A stretch of DNA of 49,380 bases from a bacterium BMS3Abin01 (GCA_002897715.1 BDUA01000028.1:1-49380), one strand, 5' to 3'. Shown: positions 26,519 through 39,956, counted from the first letter of the stretch. Numbers and translations are program-made. Notes: generated from the letters alone by a model not told the origin.

Positions 26519-26878
26519 AAGATCCCTCCAAAAGGAACCCGCGTGGCAGCGGACACACGGGAAAACCGCCGACCGAGCGTGGCCGACGCCTAATACAATA
26601 CACTTTTCCCGATTCCATTGAAAGATAACGGCGACGGGCGCGGTATGGCGTAAGTATGCCCGGATCACTCCGTCACAAGAGCACAGGAAATGAAGGATCG
26701 TCCCGACGGAGCGGCGGGAGCACCCGGAGTTTGCTTACCCGGGGAGCCGCTGACCTTCAGTGGATGTCGCCGGCGCGGCGAGCAGCGCAACCATATCTGC
26801 TTACTATGAAGCCAAGGCTGCATATCCGGTCGTTCTGCATTACAATAGTAAATAGTATTACATCAAGAGGAGATACCA
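26519..26878. other. Divergent intergenic region, hsp20 / small membrane protein
   Basis: 360 bases with no convincing gene. The right end is AT-rich and holds a perfect tandem repeat AATAGTA-AATAGTA (26844-26857) flanked by ATTACA direct repeats (26839-26844 and 26857-26862), just before the ribosome binding site AGAGGAG of the next gene. This may be promoter DNA or a regulator site. Confidence 0.4.
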
Positions 26879-27199
26879 TTGGCTTCCAAGGATAACAGCG
26901 GCTGGCGCATTTTCGGCATCATCGTGTTGAGCGCCGCCCTCATACTGTTGGTGTTTCTGGCAAGCCGCGGCTGCAAGCAGAACGAGCCGGAAGAGAAGGG
27001 CGTGACCTCAACGGTGCCGACCGTAACGGGCGCTCCTTTCGGACCGACCTTGTCCGTCTCCGTACCCGGCGCCCCCGCCGACACCATCATCGATGAGAGC
27101 AACCCCGGCGATGCCGGCGGCGTCCTGGCTCCACCCCAGGAACAGCCTCCGCAGGAGCCCCAGGTAGCCCCGGCGCCATCACCCCAACAGTTCCCCTGA
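26879..27199 (+). CDS. Membrane-anchored protein with proline-rich tail
   Basis: 106 residues, function not recognised. One transmembrane helix (about 10-29, IFGIIVLSAALILLVFLA) with a short N-terminal cytoplasmic part is followed by a cysteine (C32) and an extracytoplasmic low-complexity tail rich in Pro, Gln and Ala (PPQEQPPQEPQVAPAPSP). The start is TTG with GAGGAG 5-6 bases upstream. It converges with serA. Real coding is supported by the good ribosome binding site and helix-tail design; there is no domain homology I can name. Confidence 0.6.
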   Translation: MASKDNSGWRIFGIIVLSAALILLVFLASRGCKQNEPEEKGVTSTVPTVTGAPFGPTLSVSVPGAPADTIIDESNPGDAGGVLAPPQEQPPQEPQVAPAPSPQQFP

Positions 27200-27239
27200 G
27201 ACAGGTTCACAAACGGCAAGGGGCTGATGTGTCCAGAGA

Positions 27240-28868
27240 TCAGGGAAAAGTTATGAAGCTCACGTCATCGAACTCTTTCTGTGAGCGTATCTCCTTGAGG
27301 ATCTTCTCCGGGATGGGCTTGTCCAGGGTGACGGACATCACCGCCTTGCCGCCGATCTTCTTGCGGCCCACGTTCATGTTGGCGATGTTGATGTTGTTCT
27401 TGCCCAGTATGGTCCCCACCCTGCCGATCATGCCGGGGACATCGTCATAGCGGAAGAAGGCCATGTACTTGCCGGGCTCGATGTCGATATCGTGCCGGTA
27501 TATCTTCACGAAGCGCGGCCGGTGTTTGGGTCCGATAGTGGTGCCTGCCACCGTAAGTTTGCCCTGTTTGTCTTCCGAGGTCACTGATACCAGGTTGGTG
27601 AAGTCGATGGACTGCTGCCGCCGGGACTCGGTGACCTTGATGCCCCGGCCTTCGGCGATGGACTCGGCGTTGACGTAATTGACCGTGTCCTCCACGCGCC
27701 CCTCAAGCATACCCTTGAAGAAGGCGATGGTCAGCAGCCGGTTATCGAAATCCGCCAGCCCCCCCTGGTAGGTGATCTTGAAATCATCAAGCGGTCCCTC
27801 GGCTATCTCGACGATGAGCCGGCCCAGTTTCTCACACAGAGGCATGAACGGCCTGAGCATATTCATCTGCTCGCCGCTCACCAACGGGATATTGACGGCG
27901 TTGCTTACGAACTGGTCGTTGAGCGCCGCCGCAACCTGTTCAGCGATGACAGTGCCCGCCCGGTCCTGGGCTTCGGCTGTGGAAGCCCCCAGGTGTGGCG
28001 TCACCACCACGTTATCCATCTTCAGCAGCGGACTGTCCTTGGGAGGCTCTTTCTCAAACACATCCAAAGCCGCGCCCGCAACCTTGCCCGATTTCAGCGC
28101 CTTGACCAGGGCCGCCTCGTCGATGATGCCGCCGCGGGCGCAGTTGATGATGCGCACGCCCTTCTTCATGGCCTTGAAGGCCGCCCCATCCACGAACCCC
28201 TTGGTGTCCGGGCTCTTGGGCAGATGCACCGTGATGAAGTCCGCCTGTTTGTAAAAGCTCTTGATGCTGGTGGCTCCCTCCACGCCCAACTCCTCGAAGC
28301 GGGATTTGCTCACGTAGGGGTCATAGGCGACCACCTTCATCTTCAGGCCCTTGGCCCGCTGGGCTACCAGCACGCCGATGCGCCCGAAGCCGATGATTCC
28401 CAGGGTCTTGTCCGCCAGCTCGACGCCGGCGAAATCGGAGCGTGCCCACTTGCCATGCTTCATGGAGCCATGAGCCTGGGGGATGTTGCGGCTCTGGGCC
28501 AGCAGCAGTCCGATGGTATGTTCCGCCGCCGCCACCATGTTGCTCTCGGGAGCGTTGGCGACGATGATGCCCTTTTTGGTGGCCGCCCCCAAATCGACGT
28601 TGTCCACACCGATGCCGGCGCGGCCGATGACCTTGAGGTTCTTGGCCTTGCCGATGATGTCCCTGGTCATCCTGGTGTCGCTGCGGATGATGATGGCGTT
28701 ATATTTTCCGATCTCCTTCTTCAGTTGCTTCTGGTCCATGTCCAGCTTGACATCGACGCTGAACTCCTTCTTCAGCAGGTCGATGCCGCTCCTGGCGATC
28801 TTTTCCTTTATCAGGACTTTGGGTTTGCCCGAGGGGGCGGCCTTTTTCCCTGTTGCTTTCTTGCTCAA
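27240..28868 (-). CDS. serA: D-3-phosphoglycerate dehydrogenase SerA
   Basis: First step of serine synthesis, oxidising 3-phosphoglycerate with NAD. 542 residues in the long, actinobacterial-like layout: substrate and NAD domains (GFGRIGVLVAQRAKG; CARGGIIDEAAL; VVTPHLGASTAEAQ with the catalytic His), an intervening ASB-like domain (about 330-460), and a C-terminal ACT domain (about 470-540) for serine feedback. The N terminus has a basic extension of about 15 residues ([15 protein letters not shown]). The start is TTG with GGAGGAGG upstream, overlapping the aminotransferase stop by 4 bases. Confidence 0.95.
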   Translation of the reverse strand: MSKKATGKKAAPSGKPKVLIKEKIARSGIDLLKKEFSVDVKLDMDQKQLKKEIGKYNAIIIRSDTRMTRDIIGKAKNLKVIGRAGIGVDNVDLGAATKKGIIVANAPESNMVAAAEHTIGLLLAQSRNIPQAHGSMKHGKWARSDFAGVELADKTLGIIGFGRIGVLVAQRAKGLKMKVVAYDPYVSKSRFEELGVEGATSIKSFYKQADFITVHLPKSPDTKGFVDGAAFKAMKKGVRIINCARGGIIDEAALVKALKSGKVAGAALDVFEKEPPKDSPLLKMDNVVVTPHLGASTAEAQDRAGTVIAEQVAAALNDQFVSNAVNIPLVSGEQMNMLRPFMPLCEKLGRLIVEIAEGPLDDFKITYQGGLADFDNRLLTIAFFKGMLEGRVEDTVNYVNAESIAEGRGIKVTESRRQQSIDFTNLVSVTSEDKQGKLTVAGTTIGPKHRPRFVKIYRHDIDIEPGKYMAFFRYDDVPGMIGRVGTILGKNNINIANMNVGRKKIGGKAVMSVTLDKPIPEKILKEIRSQKEFDDVSFITFP

Positions 28869-30019
28869 GAAGCCTCCTCCGCGAAAATCGCTTCAGCCCG
28901 GGACACACCAGATCCGATTTCGATGGGGTACCCCAGTGTTTTCAGCGCCAGCTCCAGCGCCGTGATAGTAACAATGATGTCCGAATAGTTGTAGAAGCCG
29001 CAGTGGCCGACGCGGATGATCTCGCCCTTCATGGTACCCTGGCCACCGGCCAGCTGCACGCCGAACCTGTCCAGCATCAGCCGGCGCAGTTCAGCGTCAT
29101 CGATACCGTCGGGAACCTTCACCGCGGTCACCGAGCTGCAACGCTCTTCGTCCGGGGAGAACAGCTCCAGTCCCAGGGCCTTGACCGCCTCGCGGGTGGC
29201 CCGCCCCATGGCGCGATGCCGACGGAACAGATTATCCAGGCCTTCCTCCCTGATCATCGCCAGTGACGAGTCCAGGGCGACAGTCAGCGACACCGCCGGG
29301 GTAAAGGGCGTCGTCGGCTTGTCCTGTCTGATGACGGCCCTGGCCTTGCGCCAATCGAAGTAATACCTCGGCAGGGTGGACTGCTTCACCAGCTCCCAGG
29401 CTTTGTCGCTGACGCTGACGAAAGCCAGTCCCGGCGGCAGCATCAGAGCCTTCTGCGAGCCCGCTACCGCTACATCCACATGCCAGCTGTCGGTCCTGAG
29501 CTCCGCTGAGCCCATGCCGCTGATGGAATCGGCGACCAGCACCGCGTCGGTTTTGTCGACGATGTCGCCGATGGTTTCGATGTCGTTGACCACGCCGGTG
29601 GAAGTCTCACTATGGGTGACAAAGACCACCTTGATACCGTCATGAGCCGTCAGCGATGAAGCGATATCTTCCGGGTCCACCGGACTGCCGTAGGGATAAT
29701 CCAGCACCCTGGCCAGGAGACCGTAGGTCTCGGCCAGTTGCTGCCAGCGCTCACCGAACTTGCCCGAGGAACATATCAGCACCTCGTCACCGGGAGAGCA
29801 GAGGTTCACCACCGCCGATTCCATGGCGCCGGTGCCGGAGGAGGCCAGGAAAAAGATGTCGTTGTCAGTCTGGAATACATACTTAAGCCCTTCTATCGTC
29901 CGGGCGAACAGCTCCGAGTATTCGGCGGTGCGGTGATGGATGATCGGTTGGGCCGAGGCCAGCAGCACCTCGGGCGGTATCTGTGTCGGCCCGGGGGTCA
30001 TGAGGAAACGTTTTTTCAT
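28865..30019 (-). CDS. Class V aminotransferase, likely phosphoserine/serine-pyruvate type
   Basis: 384-residue PLP aminotransferase of the alanine-glyoxylate/serine-pyruvate group. The N terminus [13 protein letters not shown] and [10 protein letters not shown] are family hallmarks; the PLP lysine is K190 in [13 protein letters not shown]. It is not the classical SerC, but it is translationally coupled to serA (4-base overlap) and to ilvC (4-base ATGA overlap). By position it may provide the phosphoserine aminotransferase step, as class V enzymes do in some archaea and bacteria. Glyoxylate or alanine use is an alternative. Confidence 0.87.
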   Translation of the reverse strand: MKKRFLMTPGPTQIPPEVLLASAQPIIHHRTAEYSELFARTIEGLKYVFQTDNDIFFLASSGTGAMESAVVNLCSPGDEVLICSSGKFGERWQQLAETYGLLARVLDYPYGSPVDPEDIASSLTAHDGIKVVFVTHSETSTGVVNDIETIGDIVDKTDAVLVADSISGMGSAELRTDSWHVDVAVAGSQKALMLPPGLAFVSVSDKAWELVKQSTLPRYYFDWRKARAVIRQDKPTTPFTPAVSLTVALDSSLAMIREEGLDNLFRRHRAMGRATREAVKALGLELFSPDEERCSSVTAVKVPDGIDDAELRRLMLDRFGVQLAGGQGTMKGEIIRVGHCGFYNYSDIIVTITALELALKTLGYPIEIGSGVSRAEAIFAEEAS

Positions 30020-31023
30020 ATCTCCTTCAGATCCTCTTCATCCGGTTCGATCCAGTCCATCATGCGCCGCAGTTCCTTGCCCACTACCTCGATCTGGTGA
30101 CTGGCCTCACGCTTCTGCATGGAGCTGAACTCCGGCCGTCCCGCGTCGTTTTCCAGAATCCACTCCCGGGCGAACTCGCCTTCCTGTATCTCCTTGAGGA
30201 TCTTTCTCATCTCCTTGCGGGTCTGGTCGGTGATGATGCGCTTGCCTCTGGTCATATCACCATACTCGGCTGTATCGGAGATGCTGTAGCGCATCCCTGT
30301 TATACCCTTCTCATAGATCAGGTCAACGATGAGTTTGAGCTCGTGCAGACACTCGAAATAGGCTATCTCCGGCTGGTATCCCGCCTCCACCAGAGTCTCG
30401 AAGCCGGCACGGATAAGCTCGCTGGTGCCGCCGCAAAGAACGACCTGCTCACCGAACAGATCGGTCTCCGTCTCCTCGGCGAAGGTGGTCTCGATAACGC
30501 CGGCGCGGGTCCCGCCGATGCCCTTGGCGTAGGCCAGCCCGATCTCCTTGGCCCGGCCGGTGGCGTCCTGATGAATGGCCAGCAGGCAGGGAACGCCGCG
30601 GCCTTCGCGGTACTGCCGCCGCACCAGGTGGCCGGGACCTTTGGGCGCCACCATGACCACATCGATGTCATCCGGCGGTAATATCTGGTTGAAGTGTATG
30701 TTGAACCCGTGGGCGAACATGAGTACGTTGCCGGCCTCCAGCCCCGGGGCGATCTCATCATTGTAGGTCCGGGCCTGTGAATGGTCCGGGGTCAGGATCA
30801 TGATGATGTCCGCCGCCCGGGCCGCGTCCGCCACCGGCCGTACATCCAGCCCGGCGGCCTCCGCCCGCTGGCGACTGGAACTCGAGTCCCTGAGACCCAC
30901 AATCACCTTGACGCCCGAATCCTGCAGGTTCAGCGAATGGGCGTGCCCCTGGCTGCCATAACCGATGACCGCTACCGTTTTGTCCTTGATCAGGTCAAGG
31001 TCTGCGTCCTTGTCGTAATACAT
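30016..31023 (-). CDS. ilvC: Ketol-acid reductoisomerase IlvC
   Basis: Converts acetolactate to dihydroxyisovalerate in valine/leucine synthesis. 335 residues, class I. The Rossmann motif [15 protein letters not shown] is near residue 16, followed by [15 protein letters not shown] where the serines and arginine suggest NADPH use, and the metal-binding [12 protein letters not shown] region with Glu residues. It is followed by the aminotransferase gene with an ATGA overlap, and preceded by ilvN with a 36-base gap. Confidence 0.97.
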   Translation of the reverse strand: MYYDKDADLDLIKDKTVAVIGYGSQGHAHSLNLQDSGVKVIVGLRDSSSSRQRAEAAGLDVRPVADAARAADIIMILTPDHSQARTYNDEIAPGLEAGNVLMFAHGFNIHFNQILPPDDIDVVMVAPKGPGHLVRRQYREGRGVPCLLAIHQDATGRAKEIGLAYAKGIGGTRAGVIETTFAEETETDLFGEQVVLCGGTSELIRAGFETLVEAGYQPEIAYFECLHELKLIVDLIYEKGITGMRYSISDTAEYGDMTRGKRIITDQTRKEMRKILKEIQEGEFAREWILENDAGRPEFSSMQKREASHQIEVVGKELRRMMDWIEPDEEDLKEI

Positions 31024-31059
31024 CGCTATCCTTAGTCCTTTCCCTTATTCCTTTGGCCG

Positions 31060-31539
31060 CTATTTCTCGCCGCGCTCGATGGCGATCCTGCCGGTCCGCA
31101 CGATCTCAACGATGCCGTGCGGCGTCAGCAGTTCCTCGATAGCGTCGACTTTCTCCGTAGTTCCGGTGATCTCCAGGATCATCGTATTGCGGGCCACATC
31201 GAGGATATTGGCCCGGAAGATCTCCGCGACCTGCATGATCTCGCCGCGACTCCTGGCCGGCGATTTCACCTTGATCAGCGCCAGCTCCCGCGCCACCGTA
31301 TTGTGAGGATCGAGGTCGGTGATCTTGATTACGTTTATCAGCTTGTGCAGCTGCTTGGTCACCTGTTCGATGGGATGCTCTTTGCCGTCCACGGTGATGG
31401 TCATGCGGGAGACATCCGGATCGTCGGTGATGCCGACCGCCAGACTGTCGATATTGAAACCGCGGCGTGAGAACAGTCCGGCTATCCTGGCCAGAGCACC
31501 CGGCTTGTTCTCCACCAGCACTGACAGCGTGTGTTTCAT
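31060..31539 (-). CDS. ilvN: Acetolactate synthase regulatory subunit IlvN
   Basis: Small ACT-domain subunit that gives acetolactate synthase its valine sensitivity. 159 residues beginning [27 protein letters not shown], with the classic [10 protein letters not shown] and a second ALS_ss_C half ([11 protein letters not shown]). A longer frame exists upstream, but ATG 31539 overlaps the ilvB stop in the ATGA manner and is the family start. Confidence 0.96.
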   Translation of the reverse strand: MKHTLSVLVENKPGALARIAGLFSRRGFNIDSLAVGITDDPDVSRMTITVDGKEHPIEQVTKQLHKLINVIKITDLDPHNTVARELALIKVKSPARSRGEIMQVAEIFRANILDVARNTMILEITGTTEKVDAIEELLTPHGIVEIVRTGRIAIERGEK

Positions 31540-33218
31540 TTTTGCCCGCCGATCATCTCGGTTATGGACTTTCCCGCCGGCACCATGGGAAAAACATTCT
31601 CGTCCCGCTTGACGCGGAAGTCCAGCACCGCCGGCCGCTTGGCCTTGATGGCGGCCCTGAGCGCGTCCGTTACGTCGTTCTTGTCCTTGATGGTGATGCC
31701 CAGAGCGCCATAGGCCTCGGCTACCCTGGCAAAGTCCGGCTGACATTCGATACAGGTCTCCGAATAGCGTTCGTTCCAGAACAGCTCCTGCCATTGCCGT
31801 ACCATCCCCAGGTAACCGTTGTTTAGGATGGCGACTATGACCGGGATGTTATAGTTTACCGCCGTCGACAGTTCCTGGATGTTCATCTGGAAGCTGCCGT
31901 CGCCGGCGATATCGATGACTGTTTCACGCGGCCGGCCGATCTTGGCGCCGATAGCGGCGGGAAAGCCGAAGCCCATGGTGCCCAGCCCGCCGGAACTGAT
32001 GAAGTTGCGCGCCTTGCTGTGCTGGTAGAACAGGGCGGCCCACATCTGGTTCTGGCCCACCTCGGTACAGATAATAGCCTTGCCCTTGGTCACACGGTAT
32101 ATCTCCTCAACCACGAACTGGGGCATTATCTCCCGCTTCAGATCCTTGTAGAACAGCGGGTGGCTCTTCTTCCAGTCGCTCACCTGCCGCAGCCAGGGCT
32201 CGGTGCGGCCGGTATCGATCTCCAGCTTCTTCAGCTCTTCCAGCAGGTCTTTCAGCACCGTCCTGGCATCACCGACGATGGGGACATCGACAACCACGTT
32301 CTTGCTGATCTCAGCCGGGTCCTGGTCGATATGGATTTTTTTGGCCTCGGCGGCGAAGGTGGCCAGCTTGCCGGTGACCCGGTCGTCGAAGCGGGCACCG
32401 ATGGCTATCAGCAGGTCACAGTTGGTGACCGCGTAGTTGGCGTAGCCGGTGCCATGCATTCCCAGCATGCCCAGCGACAGCTTGTCCGTCTCGGGAAAGG
32501 TCCCCAGTCCCATGAGCGTGGTGGTGACCGGAGTCTGGACCATCTTCGCCAGGCGCCTTAACTCCCGGTCGGCTCCGGAGCTGATGATACCGCCGCCGGC
32601 ATAGATGACCGGCCGCTCCGCCCGGGCTATCAACCTGGCCGCCGCCTTTATCTGTCTTCGGTTGCCCTTGAGCGTGGGTTTGTACCCCAACAGGTTTATC
32701 TTCTTCTGCGGTTTGTAGTCCAGCTCCGCCAGTTGCATGTCCACGGGAATATCGATGACCACCGGTCCGGGGCGCCCGCTGGAGGCGATGTAGAAAGCTT
32801 CCTTGAATATCCTGGGGATATCCTTGACGTCCTTGATCAGATAGCTGTGCTTGACGATCGGCTGCGTGATGCCGGTGGTATCAGCCTCCTGGAAGGCATC
32901 GGTGCCGATGAGCCCACTCCTCACCTGGCCGGTGATGGCGACCATGGGCGTGGAATCCATGTAGGCGGTGGCGATACCGGTAACCAGGTTGGTGGCGCCG
33001 GGTCCGCTGGTGGCGATACAGACCCCTGTCTTGCCCGTGGCCCGGGCATAGCCGTCAGCCATATGCGCCGCCCCCTGCTCGTGGCGGACCAGGTAGTGCT
33101 TGATATCCGCGTCATACAGCGTGTCGTACAGGGGAATGACCACACCGCCGGGCAGGCCGAAAATGGCCTCGACACCCTCGGCCTTGAGTGATTCGACTAT
33201 GGCTTCAGAACCCTTCAT
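31536..33218 (-). CDS. ilvB: Acetolactate synthase catalytic subunit IlvB
   Basis: TPP-dependent synthase for acetolactate and acetohydroxybutyrate. 560 residues, with the TPP glutamate in [17 protein letters not shown], the FAD-binding middle domain, and GDGSFQMN plus [12 protein letters not shown] for TPP/Mg binding. It lies 8 bases after ilvD and overlaps ilvN by 4 bases. Confidence 0.97.
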   Translation of the reverse strand: MKGSEAIVESLKAEGVEAIFGLPGGVVIPLYDTLYDADIKHYLVRHEQGAAHMADGYARATGKTGVCIATSGPGATNLVTGIATAYMDSTPMVAITGQVRSGLIGTDAFQEADTTGITQPIVKHSYLIKDVKDIPRIFKEAFYIASSGRPGPVVIDIPVDMQLAELDYKPQKKINLLGYKPTLKGNRRQIKAAARLIARAERPVIYAGGGIISSGADRELRRLAKMVQTPVTTTLMGLGTFPETDKLSLGMLGMHGTGYANYAVTNCDLLIAIGARFDDRVTGKLATFAAEAKKIHIDQDPAEISKNVVVDVPIVGDARTVLKDLLEELKKLEIDTGRTEPWLRQVSDWKKSHPLFYKDLKREIMPQFVVEEIYRVTKGKAIICTEVGQNQMWAALFYQHSKARNFISSGGLGTMGFGFPAAIGAKIGRPRETVIDIAGDGSFQMNIQELSTAVNYNIPVIVAILNNGYLGMVRQWQELFWNERYSETCIECQPDFARVAEAYGALGITIKDKNDVTDALRAAIKAKRPAVLDFRVKRDENVFPMVPAGKSITEMIGGQK

Positions 33219-33226
33219 GGAAACTC

Positions 33227-34891
33227 CTATCCTACAACAGCGCCGCTTTCAGCGCCATTGACCAATCTGACATAACGGGAGAGGTACCCGGTTGCGTAGC
33301 GCGGCTGCCTCGGTTCCAGCTGCCCGGCCCGCCGGGCCAGCTCATCCTCATCCACCAGCAGCTCCAGGCTGCGGGCGGGAATATCTATCTTTATCTCGTC
33401 ACCCTCCCGTACCAGAGCGATAGGTCCACCGCTGAATGCCTCCGGCGCCACATGACCGATGCTGGCGCCCCGGGTGGCGCCCGAGAAACGTCCGTCGGTT
33501 ATCAACGCCACGTCGCGGTCGAGCCCGGCGCCGGCGATAGCCGCCGTGGGCGTAAGCATCTCCGGCATGCCCGGCCCCCCTTTGGGGCCCTGGTACCTGA
33601 TCACCACCACTCCGCCGGGAGCTATCTTCTCCGCCTCGATGGCGGCCAACAGTTCCTCTTCCGAGTCGAATACCAGCGCCCGGCCGCGATGGACCAGCAT
33701 GGTTTCGTCAACGGCTGACTCCTTGACTACCGCCCCCCTGGGGGCCAGGTTGCCAAACAATATGACCAGACCACCGGTCTGGTGGTATGCATTGTCCAAA
33801 GGGCGGATGACATCCGCATCCAGCACAGCGGCGCCGGCTATGGCGTCGGCTATGGTGCCACCGGCGATGCCGGCTGCCGAGCCATCCAGTTTATCCGCAT
33901 CCAGAAGCTCCTTCATCAGCGCCGCCACGCCTCCAGCCCGGTGCAGATCCTCCATATGGTAGGTTCCCGCCGGACTCAGTGAACAGAGATGGGGCGTGTC
34001 GCCGGTAATCTCGTTGATGCCGCTCAGGTCGAAATCCACACCGGCCTCCCGGGCCACGGCAGCCAGGTGCAACACAGTGTTGGTGGAACACCCCATGGAC
34101 GAGTCCACGGTGAGGGCGTTCCTCAACGCCCGCCCATCGACGATATCCCGCGGCTTCAGCTGCTCGGTGATGATGGCGACGGCGCGTCTTCCCGTCTCGC
34201 GCGCCAACCGCAGGCGCCCGGCGTCGACCGCGGGGATGGTGCCGTTACCCGGCAACGCCAGCCCCAGCGCCTCGGTAAGGCAGTTCATGGAATTGGCGGT
34301 GAACAGGCCGGCACAGGAGCCGCAACCGGGACAGGCGCAACTCTCCAGACGCCGCAGGCGCTCCTCGTCGATCCTGCCGGTGAGGCCGGCGCCCACCGCC
34401 TCGAAAACATCGTGAAGGTCCACCTTGTCGCCGTCCAGATCGCCGGCCAGCATGGGGCCGCCGCTCACCACGATAGCGGGAATGTCGACCCGCAACGCCC
34501 CCATTATCATCCCGGGGATTATCTTGTCGCAGTTGGGTATGAGGACCAGCCCGTCAAAAGCATGGGCCTTGGCCATCACCTCCACCTCGTCGGCGATGAT
34601 CTCGCGGCTCGCCAGGGAGAAGCGCATGCCCTCGTGATTCATGGCGATACCGTCACAGATACCGATGCCGCCGAACTCGAAAGGGATGCCGCCGGCGGCG
34701 CGGATACCATCCTTGACCGCGGCCGCCACCGAACGCAGGTGGATGTGGCCGGGAATCACCTCGCTAAAGGAGTTGGCCACACCGATGAACGGTAGCTCCA
34801 TGTCACTTTCGCTCAGCCCGAGAGCCCGAAGCAACGAGCGGTGCGGAGCCCTGGTCAATCCCTTTTTTATCTCATCACTGGGAAGTCTCAT
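33227..34891 (-). CDS. ilvD: Dihydroxy-acid dehydratase IlvD
   Basis: Fe-S dehydratase of the branched-chain pathway, about 554 residues. Cluster and motif cysteines are seen in NCDKIIPG and [21 protein letters not shown] 34891 starts [18 protein letters not shown], the usual family start; an in-frame GTG at 34903 with GGGCAG upstream is possible. First gene of the minus-strand operon ilvD-ilvB-ilvN-ilvC-aminotransferase-serA. It is divergent from the histidine kinase gene. Confidence 0.95.
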   Translation of the reverse strand: MRLPSDEIKKGLTRAPHRSLLRALGLSESDMELPFIGVANSFSEVIPGHIHLRSVAAAVKDGIRAAGGIPFEFGGIGICDGIAMNHEGMRFSLASREIIADEVEVMAKAHAFDGLVLIPNCDKIIPGMIMGALRVDIPAIVVSGGPMLAGDLDGDKVDLHDVFEAVGAGLTGRIDEERLRRLESCACPGCGSCAGLFTANSMNCLTEALGLALPGNGTIPAVDAGRLRLARETGRRAVAIITEQLKPRDIVDGRALRNALTVDSSMGCSTNTVLHLAAVAREAGVDFDLSGINEITGDTPHLCSLSPAGTYHMEDLHRAGGVAALMKELLDADKLDGSAAGIAGGTIADAIAGAAVLDADVIRPLDNAYHQTGGLVILFGNLAPRGAVVKESAVDETMLVHRGRALVFDSEEELLAAIEAEKIAPGGVVVIRYQGPKGGPGMPEMLTPTAAIAGAGLDRDVALITDGRFSGATRGASIGHVAPEAFSGGPIALVREGDEIKIDIPARSLELLVDEDELARRAGQLEPRQPRYATGYLSRYVRLVNGAESGAVVG

Positions 34892-34972
34892 AGATATTCT
34901 CACTATCTGCCCGATGCCGTCGCTTCAGTAAAAAACCGCGTGGCAAGCGGGTGAAATCTATACTATCATACC

Positions 34973-35009
34973 GGTGTAGCCGATTGATAAATGCGGCTGA
35001 AGCTACACC
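34973..35009. promoter_or_regulatory. Inverted repeat in the ilvD / histidine kinase divergent region
   Basis: GGTGTAGC (34973-34980) and GCTACACC (35002-35009) are a perfect 8-bp inverted repeat with a 21-base loop. Inside it AGCCG (34978-34982) and CGGCT (34994-34998) can pair instead, so two exclusive foldings exist. It could be an operator between divergent units or part of a leader. No T-box signature was found. A short CCGC/GCGG stem followed by six T lies on the minus strand nearer to ilvD (about 34931-34951). Confidence 0.45.
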
Positions 35010-35101
35010 CCCTTCGGTCGGAATCCGGAAGCATGATGGAGTTGAACCGGTATCAAGCATAATCTTTACCCCCATCTATCTCCCCCCAACGGGAAACAGC
35101 C

Positions 35102-37900
<2,799 letters not shown>

Positions 37901-37914
37901 CAGGTGATGGACTG

Positions 37915-38280
37915 ATGGCCAAGGTATTACTGGTTGAAGACAACCACATGAACTCACGGCTGACCGAATTCGTGCTGGAACGCGACGGTTTCACCGTGGC
38001 GACCTCACCCAACGCCGAGGAAGCCATCGAAGCCGCCAGGCGGGACAAGCCCGACCTGATCCTCATGGACATCCAGCTGCCCGGCATGGACGGGCTCAAA
38101 GCCACCAGGATACTCAAGCAGGATGAAAGGACCGCGGATGTGCCCATCGTGGCCATCACCGCCCACGCCATGGGGGGAGACGAGGAACGGATTATGGCCG
38201 CCGGCTGCGAAGGCTATATCTCCAAGCCGATAAACACCTGGCAGCTGGCGGAGACTGTCAAGAAGTACATCGGCGGCTGA
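37915..38280 (+). CDS. Single-domain response regulator
   Basis: 121-residue stand-alone receiver of the DivK/CheY type. Acid pair E8/D9, phospho-acceptor D52 (LILMDIQLPGMDG), T/A switch region and K104 (YISKPINTWQL) are intact. There is no output domain, so it must pass phosphate or act by protein binding. It lies right after the hybrid kinase and is the probable partner, perhaps in a phosphorelay. The ATG follows GGTGATGG. The gene ends in a strong GC hairpin at 38271-38287. Confidence 0.9.
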   Translation: MAKVLLVEDNHMNSRLTEFVLERDGFTVATSPNAEEAIEAARRDKPDLILMDIQLPGMDGLKATRILKQDERTADVPIVAITAHAMGGDEERIMAAGCEGYISKPINTWQLAETVKKYIGG

Positions 38281-38287
38281 GCCGCCG
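38271..38287. other. Perfect GC hairpin at convergent gene ends
   Basis: CGGCGGCT-G-AGCCGCCG is a perfect 8-bp inverted repeat with a single-base centre, overlapping the response regulator stop codon and lying between convergent genes. It may stall transcription from either side, but there is no T-tract, so intrinsic termination is doubtful. Confidence 0.3.
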
Positions 38288-38291
38288 CCGG

Positions 38292-39953
38292 CTACAACCG
38301 GCCGGAACGGAAGATCCCCACCACCAGCCACAGCCCGAAGAAGGCCGAGATGAGGTAGCCGAACAGGGCGAAAACGGATATGCCCATCAGCTGCGGTCCC
38401 TCGGTGGCGAACAGCCCGACGATGGACGAGCCGAGGATCACCGCCGCCAGCATTATCGCCACCACCAGGCGGTTGGTCATGATGGTCAGGCGACGCATCA
38501 CGTCCTCGAGGTTGCGGTGCACGAAGTTCACCCTCACATCCCCTTTCCTCACCAACTCCAGCGTATCGTGAATCTGACCGGGGAAGTCGACCATCATTCC
38601 CGCCAGGTTGCGGAACTCTTCACTGCCGCGCGCCGCCAGGGTCTCGGGGGAGTAACGCTTCACCATGAACTCACGGGCGTACGGCTCGACCACCTCGAAC
38701 ACGTTGAACTGGGGGCATAGCTGAGTGCCGATCCCTTCCAGGGTCGCCATCGCCCGATCCAGCTGCAGATACTGGGTGGGTAATTTTAACTTGAGCCGGT
38801 AGATGGCCCCAAAGATGTCCTGGAAGACGCTGACCGGATCCAGCTCACCCAGGGTGGCCCCGAAGTACTTGGCGAACATGTCCCGGGCCTCCAGCACGAA
38901 CTCCGCCTCCTTCTCCTTGGGAAACTCCACTCCCAGATCCGCCAGCCGTCGCGGTATCCGGTCGATCCTCTCATTCATCACATCCAGGAAGAGGTTGATG
39001 ATGCTATACCGGTCCTTCTCACTCAGGCGTCCGGCGATGCCGAAGTCCACCAGGGCGATAGCGTCCTCATCGATAACCAGTATGTTGGCCGGATGGGGAT
39101 CGCCATGGAAGAACCCGTGGATGAAAATCTGCTCGAACCAGACCTTGGCGATGGTGGTGGCGATGCCCTTGCGCTCGGCCATGTCCATGGACTCCAGATC
39201 CAGGTCGGATACCTGGGTCCCCCCGACCAGGTCCATGGTCAGTACCCGCGTTGTGCTGTACTGCTTGTAGATGCGAGGGATGACCACTTTCTCATCTGAA
39301 GCGAAGTTTTGGCCGAAGCGCTCCGCGTTCCTGGCCTCGATGCGGTAGTCCAGCTCGTTGCGGATACCCCGGGCGAACTGGTCCACCAGGCCGACGGGGT
39401 CGAAGAAGAATTCATGCCGGGAGTGGTCCACCACCAGATGCGCTATCTGGTAAAGCAGTTCTATATCCGACTGTACCTGCTTCTCCGCCTCCGGCCGTTG
39501 CACCTTGATGATGACGCGCGTGCCGTTGGGCAGAACGGCCCGGTGCACCTGGCCGATGGAAGCGGCGGCCAGAGGCACGTCGTCGAACTCCAGAAACAGC
39601 TGTTCCACCGAGAGCCCCAGCTCCGCTTCGATAACCTTGCGGGCCAGTTCGGCCGGGAAGATCCGTACTTCGTCCTGCAGCCTGCGCAGTTCAATGAGAA
39701 TGTCCGCCGGGACCACATCGGGACGGGTGCTGAGCAACTGGCCGAACTTGACGAAGGTCGGCCCCAGCTCCTCCAGCATCTTGCGGATATGCTCGCCACG
39801 GCTCCCGGGGGGACGGCGGGACGCTTTCCTCCCCCGCGGCAGCAGGCTGCGCAGATTGTGGCGCTCGAACAGATAGCCGAAGCCGTGCTTTACGGCGACC
39901 TCGGTGATATGACGCATGCGGTCGACATTTCTGACGCTGCGGGCGATGGGCAT
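38292..39953 (-). CDS. UbiB/ABC1/ADCK-type atypical kinase
   Basis: 553-residue member of the family that includes UbiB, needed for ubiquinone synthesis in E. coli and lipid handling elsewhere. Signatures are FVKFGQLLSTRPD (KxGQ-type motif), AAASIGQVHRAVL, a VIIKVQRP lysine and DFGIAGRL with the metal-binding DFG. Two helices lie near the C terminus (about 495-545). As aerobic ubiquinone synthesis is not evident here, the role may be in isoprenoid or quinone lipid handling. It starts 4 bases after the phasin-like gene. Confidence 0.9.
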   Translation of the reverse strand: MPIARSVRNVDRMRHITEVAVKHGFGYLFERHNLRSLLPRGRKASRRPPGSRGEHIRKMLEELGPTFVKFGQLLSTRPDVVPADILIELRRLQDEVRIFPAELARKVIEAELGLSVEQLFLEFDDVPLAAASIGQVHRAVLPNGTRVIIKVQRPEAEKQVQSDIELLYQIAHLVVDHSRHEFFFDPVGLVDQFARGIRNELDYRIEARNAERFGQNFASDEKVVIPRIYKQYSTTRVLTMDLVGGTQVSDLDLESMDMAERKGIATTIAKVWFEQIFIHGFFHGDPHPANILVIDEDAIALVDFGIAGRLSEKDRYSIINLFLDVMNERIDRIPRRLADLGVEFPKEKEAEFVLEARDMFAKYFGATLGELDPVSVFQDIFGAIYRLKLKLPTQYLQLDRAMATLEGIGTQLCPQFNVFEVVEPYAREFMVKRYSPETLAARGSEEFRNLAGMMVDFPGQIHDTLELVRKGDVRVNFVHRNLEDVMRRLTIMTNRLVVAIMLAAVILGSSIVGLFATEGPQLMGISVFALFGYLISAFFGLWLVVGIFRSGRL

Positions 39954-39956
39954 GCC

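Noticed and set aside
24833-26593. 586-residue + strand frame over lon
   Set aside because: Shadow of lon: low-complexity composition, no ribosome binding site, and the minus frame is a complete Lon protease.
26519-26878. CIRCE or HAIR element upstream of hsp20
   Set aside because: No TTAGCACTC-N9-GAGTGCTAA or CTTGAGT-N7-ACTCAAG pattern was seen.
34904-35101. T-box leader before ilvD
   Set aside because: No GGGTGGTACCGCG-like antiterminator core or AGUA bulge was found; only an 8-bp inverted repeat and a weak stem with T-tract are present.
38271-38287. Intrinsic terminator between the response regulator and UbiB genes
   Set aside because: Strong hairpin, but no T-tract on either strand; listed only as a hairpin.
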